The notes beneath the pieces are model-generated. The model ran no database searches. It saw nothing but the letters and a program-made list of their open reading frames with translations, and was not told the DNA's origin. A stretch of 64,000 nucleotides of DNA from Centroberyx gerrardi (Eukaryota; Chordata; Actinopteri; Beryciformes; Berycidae), in the NCBI RefSeq assembly GCF_048128805.1, contig NC_136010.1, positions 24,816,980 through 24,880,979 of the forward strand, given 5' to 3'. Positions 55,901 to 64,000 of this stretch are shown here, one piece after another. A program made the translations under genes and the position numbers. Every line of letters starts with the position of its first letter. Within the stretch, counting starts at the first letter, position 1.

Positions 55901-58900
55901 TGCTGAAGATGCTTCATAGCTGCATCAGCTCACCATAGTGGGTGGGACTGGGAGGTGTGGTCTAGGATGGAGTTTAGTTTAGTCCTCATCCAGGGACAGC
56001 ACTCAAAATTCAAAAGGCTCGGTGAAGAACCCTGCCCAAACGTTTTGTATCACATAAAGATTTTTTTGTATCACAAATACACAAAAGTCTTTGGTGTTAC
56101 ATTATTTAAATCTATTTTCCAGCACAAACCTAATTTTCATTTTCACAAAGTTATAACATCCTTCTCATTTGGATGACAGTAATTTGCGTGTTAGATCTTG
56201 AAGGAGATTCTAGTTTGTATCAAATATAGACCAGTCAACTAAAAGTGCGAGAATGTGTTCAGACATTCTGGAAAAAACATGTCACTTTCAATATTGGATA
56301 TTTGATATTACTTAAGAGTTTTTGCTATTGTTTTTGCCACTTTCTAATTTGCGGTGAAAATATCATTTTACATATTTGAAATGAAACTCATTGAATTTAA
56401 ATAGCCTACTTCTTCTGGCCAAAAGAAACATCAGTTGGAGAGCATAGGCCATAGATAGGATAAATACTTTTTTTAACGTCATGTTTTTTCATGTTTTTTT
56501 TTTTTAACATTTGCGTTTCCTGCTGCTGTGTTAGGTTGTTTGGCGGTACCTCCTTAACGTGTACCCCGACGGACTGAGTGGTCAGGAAAGGATGGACTAC
56601 ATGAAGAGGAAGACCAGAGAGTATGACCAGCTGAAGGGGGAGTGGACTGCCAGGGTCAGCCATGAGGACCTTGAATTTATCCGTGGGAACGTTTTGAAAG
56701 ACGTCCTGAGGACGGACCGGGCCCATCCTTACTATGCAGGCTCAGAAGACGGTCCTCACCTCACTGCCCTCACTGACCTGCTCACCACTTTTGCCATCAC
56801 ACATCCACAGGTGTGTAAAGCTGTTCGCTCTAGATTGTACATGTATAGTTTTAAACAAAGACTGCACACCAATACCCCAATTACTGGTAGTAATCAACTG
56901 AAGGCAATGTTTTGATTAAAACATTTACGTGGTTTGATGTAACGCGATTTCTCTAATAACCTGGTTTACATGGATTCACTTAATAATCAGCCTATTGCTT
57001 GTCACTGCACTCTGGAAGCTGAGAGTGGCTGTGGTTGCTCATATATTTTTAATCCTGTTATCTCCAGATCACAACTTAATTACCTTGAGATATCAAACTT
57101 TGTTTTCTCGTGACTGCAAGTTAATTATCTAATTATCATGAGATAACAAAAATGTTTTTCTCAAGAGTTCGCAGTTTCTGCCTGGGTCATTAAGGTAAAA
57201 GTGTTGATAAATTGTGATCTCTCCTTCTGACATTGTCAATTCCACTTTAGTCTTTCTATGCATTGGCAACGCTATCACGCTTACTAGGCTTGGCAAAACC
57301 ATTAATTTATCTTCGAGATGACGAGATAGTTAAGTCTGATCCCAAGATAACGGGAAATATGAGCAACCACAGCCACTCTCGGCTAACGTAGTGCACTGCG
57401 CCATGTTTGCTTTAAAAAATACAACATCCAGGTTACTGCGTCTGGTGAGTTTGAAAAAAACAAAATAAATCTGACAAGGTGTTGTCACGGCCCAATAAAT
57501 CAAAAGATTGAGCAGAAATCTAGCTGCATTAACCGGGTGTGCTTACTCCGACTATTGAAATTGTCATGTAAATGCCTTTATCTGATTACCTTAATCAAGG
57601 CACGGTCATAATTGGAGTATTGCCTTAATTGGGTAAAGATTGAATTAGTGTGCATGTTAATGTACTCATTGACAGCAGCTCAAACGTACAGTGGAACTTG
57701 ACAGCTAACAGACCTATGTTAACCTCTTTTGTTTTTGAAAAATACAAACTACTCTGCAAAGCATATGTATGTGTATATGATTTAGAATTCTGTTTCAGTG
57801 TTGGGTATGCAGAAGGAAGGTGACAAACAAATGAAACTGATGACTTACAATATTAATGTGTACATCTTAAAAAAACAACATTTTAGCTGTTTGTAAGTTG
57901 TTTTTTTTGCTCTTGGTAACATGTAGACTTTGCTGTGTTGATATAACACTGATTCACACTTGTTTTGCAGATATCATACTGTCAGGGCATGAGTGACATC
58001 GCCTCCCCAATACTTGCAGTAATGGACAATGAGGCTCATGCATTCATTTGCTTTTGTGGCATTATGAAACGCCTGGAGGGGAACTTCCGGCCCGATGGGC
58101 AGCTCATGTCTGTTAAGTTCCAACATCTGAAGCTGCTTTTGCAGTACTCGGATCCCGAATTCTACTCCTATCTGGTCTCCCGTGGCGCCGACGACCTCTT
58201 CTTCTGTTACCGCTGGTTGCTTCTGGAGCTCAAGCGAGAGTTTGCCTTTGATGATGCTCTGAGGATGCTTGAGGTTACTTGGAGCTCGCTGCCCCCAGAT
58301 CCTCCTGAAACAGAAGTGGAGCTTCTGGGACCACCGCTGGAGACGGATGACACAGTTTCCTGCACAGACAAAGACATGGTGGTGGAGAGCTGCCTCGGAG
58401 ATGATAAGGAACAAAAAGAGAGGCAACGCAGACGCCACATGCTGAGGCCTTCAAGAGAGGAAGCAGATATAGGCAGGAAGGCTGGCATAGAAGAAAAAGA
58501 CAGGCAGTACATAGGAGCTGGTAAGGAGGGCGAGGGTGATTGTGATATGCCCTGTGTGGCCAAGGAAAAGGTGGCTTCGCCTGCTCCTCCTTTTGAGAAG
58601 CAAACTAGTTTTGGTGAGTTTAAATACTACACAGCCCGGAATGAGGATAGCTTTGATATGGAGGACACTGAGCCGCCTGAGCCACCCCTTGAATTAATGG
58701 ATTCGCAGCCTACGTCAAGCATCCCAAGTCGCCAGTCCACAGTGGACAGTGAGGACGACCCCGGAGAGAGAGCGCCTCTCATAAAAAATCATGACAGTAG
58801 TTCCTCTCCTGTGAGTGAGGGGAGGAACCCCCCCAATGGGGAAACACTATTATCACCCAGCCTGTTTCCTAGTGGCCTCCCAAATTGGAAAACCAGCGCT

Positions 58901-59719
58901 TCTCTCTCTCCTACATCTTCAGCTTCACCCTCCAGCTGGCCAGGTGCTTCTCCAGACTCTCCCTCTCCAAAATCCACATCCCCAACTGCAACCAACGGAA
59001 GAGGCGCCTTACCAGGAACAGTCCCAAGACTATTGACTTCCTCTGCCCAGGTGCTCAGTAGCACCGGGACCAACTCGCCCACTTCCCCCACTGTGAAAAC
59101 GTCTGTTGCTTCTCCTTCCCATCCTCAGAATCGATCTCTGCTCTCTTCACCCATTTTGTCCTTTGGAAGAGGCCCTTCATTGCCTGGTGGCAGGCCATTT
59201 TCCAACAATCTGCCTTCACCTGGCAACAAGTCCCCCAGCACCACAGCTAACACACCCAATTCTACCAAGGCAGAGAGCACCAGCATCAAACCATGCTCTC
59301 TGCCGCCGCCTCAAGAGTTTGGCAAAGGGAATCCCTTCATGCTGTTCTTGTGCCTGTCCATCCTGCTGGAGCATCGAGACCACATCATCAAGAACAGCTT
59401 GGATTACAACGAGCTGGCCATGCACTTTGATCGCCTTGTTCGGCGCCACAACCTTAGCAGGGTGCTGCAGCGAGCCAAGGCGTTGTTTGCAGACTACTTG
59501 CAGAGTGAAGTGTGGGACTCTGAAGAAGGGGACGAGGTTAGCTCGGACTCTCCAACCATAGCTACTGCTGCTCAACACTCCCCTTCTTCAACCCTCTCTG
59601 CCCGGCCCATTTTCACCCCTTTAGCATCTCCTCAGCCTTCATCTCCAAATTCAACTTACAACCTTGCAACCACAATTCCCTCCCCAACAGCTCAAGTCTC
59701 CCTTTCTCCCTCTTCCTGA
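52933..59719 (+). CDS. tbc1d25: TBC1D25 (OATL1), Rab GTPase-activating protein of autophagosomes (7 coding exons)
   Basis: TBC1D25 is a TBC-domain Rab-GAP (known substrate Rab33B) that binds ATG8 proteins and controls autophagosome-lysosome fusion. Coding exons: 52933-52977, 54431-54540, 54663-54817, 54901-55028, 55182-55370, 56535-56810, 57971-59719. The sum is 2652 nt, 883 codons plus stop. The first ~100 residues are the ubiquitin-like/PB1-type N-terminus (VVRVKVKKCDG.., SFAVDPQITSLEVLQHI). The LC3-interacting motif WDII is at W110. The TBC domain follows, with the arginine finger in LRTDRAHPYY (R271) and the glutamine finger in SYCQGMSD (Q306). The last exon is one 1749-nt exon that adds a long Ser/Pro/Thr-rich insert before the conserved NPFMLFLCLSILLEHRDHI end. 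This makes it about 195 residues longer than the human protein (688). Confidence 0.96.
55585..55632. repeat. (TAA)n microsatellite
   Basis: A TAA/ATT trinucleotide repeat of about 48 bp in tbc1d25 intron 5. Confidence 0.9.
55690..55990 (-). mobile_element. LINE 3' end fragment in tbc1d25 intron 5
   Basis: On the minus strand the segment reads RTKLNSIL, then HPSKVHHRVLWALLCQQP-like text and a short AT-rich 3' tail, a pattern seen at the C-terminus of fish non-LTR ORFs. Its tail (55697-55825) matches the repeat at 42075-42200. Confidence 0.5.
57001..57410. mobile_element. Inverted-repeat element in tbc1d25 intron 6
   Basis: The left arm contains GAGAGTGGCTGTGGTTGCTC (57020) followed by ATAT and CTGTTATCTCCAGATCA. 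The right arm contains the inverse, ATATGAGCAACCACAGCCAC then TCTCGG (about 57359-57384), plus TGATCCCAAGATAACGG. The outer parts also pair (CACTGCACTCTGG with GTAGTGCACTGCG). The arms are about 110 bp and the loop about 170 bp. It looks like a non-autonomous DNA element; no target duplication was fixed. Confidence 0.65.
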
Positions 59720-60344
59720 TTTCCTCGTGTCATTGACCTCCCATCCTCAGCAAACTCCTCACTAGACTATTTGTGGCCTATTGGAGGTGTTTATCTTTTT
59801 TTGATAGCCTTCCACATTGAATTGGGCTATTACTAATGATACCTTTCTTATTCTATGTACGCTTCAAAACATATATTCCTTATGCCTGTAGTCATCATAT
59901 TTGATTTTTTTTTTCATTAACCTTACAACTTTTTTTTTAACTTTCAGAGATGATCATCCTTAAAGGTATGCACATATAAAGATTTTCTGTCAGTCTGTAG
60001 TTGAAGAAATGATTGAAAGACGATGACGTTCCAAGAAAGATAAACAGAATCTCAGAGGGTGTTTGTTGATGCGGAGAGAACGGATACATCTGTTCATTTG
60101 AATGTGATTTTTCATTGTGTATTCTGAGGTTTCTGTTTGCAAATTGAGATGCAAACCTTGCGATGTCGATGTTTTGACAGTCAGCCATTTGGTTGTCTGT
60201 TTTGAAATGCCAGTTTGATTAACAACAAATGGTTAGCCATTTAGCACATTTGTGTTGCCCTCTTTGTTTACAAGTGCATGTTATTTCAAATAAGTCACAA
60301 AAGTGTCTTAACTAAAGAACCTAAGTTACATTTCAGCTGAAAAC

Positions 60345-60641
60345 TTAAAGGAAAAATCCACCCTCTTAAATCAAGTCAAGTTTATTTATGTAGCCCTTCA
60401 TCACAAAGCATGTCTCAAAGGACTTTACAGAGAGCGAGCCTAGATGTAACTAATCAACAATCAATCAAAACAAAATGATGCAATATAGTAAACAAAATGA
60501 AACACAAGGAAACAAAGCACAAGACACAAAATAACATGTTGGAAAGACATAACAGGCCTAGCCTAACACCACCAACCTTAGACCCTCAGTGAAGACAAGG
60601 ACAAAATGTTAAAATGTTTTAGGGTGGATTTTTCCTTTTAA
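60345..60641. mobile_element. TTAA-flanked MITE
   Basis: The left end TTAAAGGAAAAATCCACCCT (60345) is mirrored by the right end AGGGTGGATTTTTCCTTTTA then A (60621-60641), with TTAA at both edges as in piggyBac-like or Kolobok-like insertions. The interior includes a TTTATTTATGTAGCCCTTCA and GGACTTTACAGAG segment, resembling the tail of another dispersed repeat. Confidence 0.7.
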
Positions 60642-61370
60642 CACTTCCAAAGTGGCATTGCATGTGGACATGATGGCATAATGGGATAGATGCCCAGGGA
60701 GAGATGGGGCTAAGCAGAAAAAATGTTATAGTGGCTTATACATTCTACCACTCGAGATTCCTACCAAACCACTTATTTTTATGTTCTTGATGAGCCAAAA
60801 TTCAACACGTTTTGTATTGTTATTATTATTATCATTTTAGTTATGTCAAATTGGACCTATTTTGCCGTTTCAGCTGCTGAGCTGTCAACAAAACAGTAAG
60901 AAAGTATAAAAGTTTAATGTTAACTGGTATAAACTGGTGGCAGGGTTCGATGACTGTGGAGAGCTTTTGTTCTCTAATCAATCATAAAAAGTCATATTTG
61001 CACCTAGCAATGTAGTTTTGAGTAGTAGCTAAACATGGTTGCTAAGCAACATATGCACCGATATGACAGGTGATTTGGGGTTAGTGCATTAATATATCAG
61101 TTGTATGTTCACAGATGTCTTTATATGTTATAAGATTACATCTATATTTTAACTGTTACGCAGTCACAGGTGTTTATTGGGTATTTTACATGGCTTTGAC
61201 TGTGACCCAGCCAGTCACAATTGGGGACCACAACTAAGTTAATTAACTGAGAAAAAAATTTCACTTTTTCTGTTTTCAGTAATTCATTAAAGGTATCAAA
61301 TTAGATACATAGCCAGGAGTGGCTGACAGGGCTTTCTGAAGCATCCAAACCAAGTGTATCAAAGTATGTA

Positions 61371-61483
61371 TTAAAGGGTTCCTCTGGTGTTGGTGAAACT
61401 TAGCCTCATTTTTCAGATTTGCATCTCTCCCTTATGAAATTGCTGCTGTTTTTATGTTTTTTAACACCGGAGGAATCCTTTAA
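61371..61483. mobile_element. Short TTAA-flanked MITE
   Basis: The left end TTAAAGGGTTCCTCTGGTGT and the reverse complement of the right end TTAAAGGATTCCTCCGGTGT match at 18 of 20 bases. TTAA is at both edges. Length is 113 bp and there is no coding capacity. Confidence 0.75.
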
Positions 61484-62580
61484 ACAGATGCTACTTGCAT
61501 CAGTCTATTCATATCTGGCTCCATATGGTGGAATTAAGGGTGTCCACTGTTCCCACAAAGAGTAGACTTTCACAAATTTCTTGGAATATTAAAATTGGTT
61601 GCTTTGCCATTTCATTGAAACACATTTGAAACCTGGTTAGTGTCTGTGTATGAGATTTGTATGTCACTTCAACATTGCTTAACATTCAGTATTGCTTGGC
61701 ATATTGTTCTGAAATGGAAAATCTGTGAAGGATATGGTATGTATTGAGTAATAGTCCAACCTCCCTGGTTCTTTTTGATCATATCCAGCAGTAATACATA
61801 CCAATCATCTTTTTTTGAACACTAAATCATTATATTTAGCTGAATTCTTGAAAAATTCTGTGTCTGAAACAGAATTTTTTGTATCTTTTCATCTAACCAT
61901 GTTGCAGTAGAAACTATTTGGATGCAGGACTACTTGAGATCAGTGCAGGATTTATCTGCATCAGATACCATACTGCTGACATATGTCCTTGACATTTAAA
62001 CTCTATTATTAATAGTAAAGTGTGTTATTTATTGCTTTTGTTACGTCCTTCAGAAGTGATCATGTTAGCACTCTGGTTGTTGCTGTTTCCCAAAGACATT
62101 TTTTCTATGTTCTATGCTAAGTTCTGGGTTAAAAATATGTTTTTTCCCCAAAGAAACCATGATAATACTTGTGCTGTAGGCAACTAGGCTATATGACGAA
62201 TAGATGTTAGTGGGGCTTCTGTAATTCTCTATGCAGAGGTGTCTCAAATGGATAGCCTTTGTATTAGCTTCATGTGATTGCTGATGTGAAGTTAACAGCT
62301 GTGTGGTTCAGGCCAATCACCCATAAAATGACTGAATAACTGTGAATGTTAAAACATTCATGGTCAGTTTCACCAGTGCGTCTTCAATGAGATAGTTACT
62401 GAAACTACCAAATTGAATATGAGGAGATGCCATGTGACATGGCAAATTACAATATCCTTAGCCTATGTGCAACCTTTGGCAGAGAAGTGCCTCATTATCA
62501 CCAATTGTTATTGTTAATCAGTAGCCTTGATTTGTTTCCTTTGTGTGTGCGTAACTTCTTTTTTACTTCTTGCCAGTATA

Positions 62581-62867
62581 CAGTGTTTCAAAAGTAGGTT
62601 TACATTTTTATATACATGAAATACAGTGCAGACAAAGGACTGTGACAGCATCACAGAGAGAATGCAAAAATGAGTTAATGATGGGGAACAATTTGAACAC
62701 TTGCGAGGACATTAAGTCCTACTAACATGTTATTTCCTGGTATTACTGACGCTTAAATCTGTTGAAATATCTTGTTAAATTGACAAAGTAAAAAAAACAA
62801 AACAAAAAAAAACAGCTTTGTTTTTCATTACTATTACAAATTGTATACCTACTTTTGAAACACATTG
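62581..62867. mobile_element. Mariner/Tc1-like MITE with TA target site
   Basis: The left end CAGTGTTTCAAAAGTAGGTT and the reverse complement of the right end CAATGTGTTTCAAAAGTAGG are inverted copies (one 2-nt offset). Each is bordered by TA. Length is 287 bp, non-coding. Confidence 0.7.
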
Positions 62868-63550
62868 TAGTGTATAATCCAGAATGCCATTGCAGGATCA
62901 AAGTAATTTAGTTGGGGCTTTAATGATCAACACACCAGAGCCATTATGTCCATTTGATTATCTGATGTTATGTTCGTATACTGGAATGTAGCTATTGAAT
63001 TCTCCTCAAATGCTCTTTTTTTCTTGCCAATGCTTATCTTTCAAAATGATTCTTTTGTTTCTGAGTAATTTGTTTTGCTCATTTCAAAATCCCCCTGTCT
63101 TAATTGCTTCTCAATAGACTTGATTCAGTCTGTCCTGCAGAAATGCTGAAGAAACAGGAAACATGAACACCCTTCACCTCCAACAGTGGAATCTCACTTT
63201 TATTAGTGCTTCTGTTTTCAAGCAATGATGAAAAATCATTCAGACTAAAAAGTTGCCACCAACTCATGTATTTAGAAATACCCTTGTGATTATTGCGATA
63301 ATTACTGTTATATCTTGTTTTGCCTCCTTGTTTTGTATATTAATATTTAATAGGACTATTTAAATATTTAGAAAGAATTGATGAAACTTGCTGGACTAAA
63401 AGCTAGCAATATGTGCATTTGTATAAACTCAAACGGACTTGTTTATCTCATTAAATTATATATGTGCACAAAAATTGAACTTTTTAATCATACAACACAC
63501 CAATGTATCATTGATTGTATATCGTACACAAATAAATATCTATTCAATGC

Positions 63551-64000
63551 AAGTAGTTTGCAAAGGGATTTTTTAGGTTAAGTATAACTGCATATTTTTG
63601 TTTCCTTTGAAATGCTAGCAGAAGTTTTGAATTGAACTATCCTTGATTGAAACTGAAGTGTATAATCTAATAATCTGAATTTGCCAATAATCCATTTCTT
63701 GTTTTAATCTTGCAACGGTGAAAATACTTAAATTATTAATTACCTAAATCTGTGTAAAGCCTGACATCTAATGGTAAAAAGCATGCCACTGAAATTACCA
63801 TCTGCTATTGGCTGATCTTTGGTACCAGGTGATGTCACTTTCTATCACTTGGCACCATAGCTGCTCACACTGTAGTAAGCAAAATATTTTTCAGAAAAAA
63901 GTTAATACAAATGAGTTACATTGTGTGAATATTTGCCTTATTTTGAGAATGTAGCCTTATAGGATGAGGAATATATAAATTGTGGGAAAGAAAATGAGAT
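63551..64000. other. Intergenic, nothing recognised
   Basis: AT-rich sequence to the end of the window, with no ORF, repeat terminus or RNA gene that I can support. Confidence 0.45.

Larger units (their letters stand above)
59720..63550 (+). other. tbc1d25: tbc1d25 3' flank, possible long 3' UTR
   Basis: No coding exon was seen after the stop. The first canonical AATAAA I found on the plus strand is at 63531-63536; weaker ATTAAA hexamers occur earlier (near 61285 and 61588). The 3' UTR is therefore either short with a weak signal or up to about 3.8 kb, in which case it includes the three MITEs listed below. Confidence 0.35.

Noticed and set aside
57974-59578. Several minus-strand and alternate-frame ORFs over the tbc1d25 last exon
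   Set aside because: They are shadows of the long plus-strand exon, whose protein aligns with the TBC1D25 family throughout its conserved parts.

Overview
This window is vertebrate nuclear DNA, most likely from a teleost fish. Coding exons are short and separated by GT..AG introns. Introns and intergenic DNA are AT-rich and full of microsatellites, small inverted-repeat (MITE-like) elements and decayed non-LTR retrotransposons of types common in fish. I cannot name the species.

Four conserved protein-coding genes can be reconstructed exon by exon, and in each case the summed exon lengths close exactly in frame. (1) tpx2, minus strand, 11804 to 2420, 16 coding exons, 714 codons: the spindle assembly factor that activates Aurora A. 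(2) slc38a5-like, minus strand, 30860 to 22734, 15 coding exons, 471 codons: a sodium-coupled neutral amino acid transporter of the SNAT3/5 branch. (3) ccdc22, plus strand, 41167 to 49186, 16 coding exons, 633 codons: a subunit of the CCC (COMMD/CCDC22/CCDC93) endosomal sorting complex. (4) tbc1d25, plus strand, 52933 to 59719, 7 coding exons, 883 codons: a Rab GTPase-activating protein that works in autophagy. From general knowledge, SLC38A5, CCDC22 and TBC1D25 all lie in human Xp11.23 while TPX2 is on human chromosome 20. The window therefore keeps part of an ancient linkage group next to a gene from another one. The four genes do not form one pathway.

Between tpx2 and slc38a5 lies a fifth, unrecognised gene: an apparently intronless 438-codon ORF (18504-19820, plus) encoding an almost wholly charged coiled coil with a very basic tail. 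It has its own CCAAT/TATA-type promoter and an AATAAA. Its upstream region overlaps the right terminal inverted repeat of a ~1.5 kb transposon-like element (16743-18226). On the far side of that element is a 69-nt, ~94% identical, splice-site-flanked copy of one segment of the gene (16642-16710). This locus is the most interesting part of the window.

Layout: 1-1880 no recognised gene; 1.9-12.6 kb tpx2; 13.5-16.4 kb LINE remnants; 16.6-20 kb coiled-coil locus; 20-21.7 kb nothing recognised; 21.7-30.9 kb slc38a5 (upstream 5' exons possibly to ~35.4 kb); 31-37 kb no gene seen; 37-39.4 kb a 5'-truncated LINE nested in an older inverted-repeat element; 40.2-41.1 kb a tandem repeat and the ccdc22 promoter; 41.2-49.9 kb ccdc22; 51.4-52.4 kb a decayed hAT transposase; 52.9-59.7 kb tbc1d25; 59.7-64 kb its long 3' flank with three MITEs. 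I saw no rRNA, tRNA, CRISPR array or prokaryotic-type operon.
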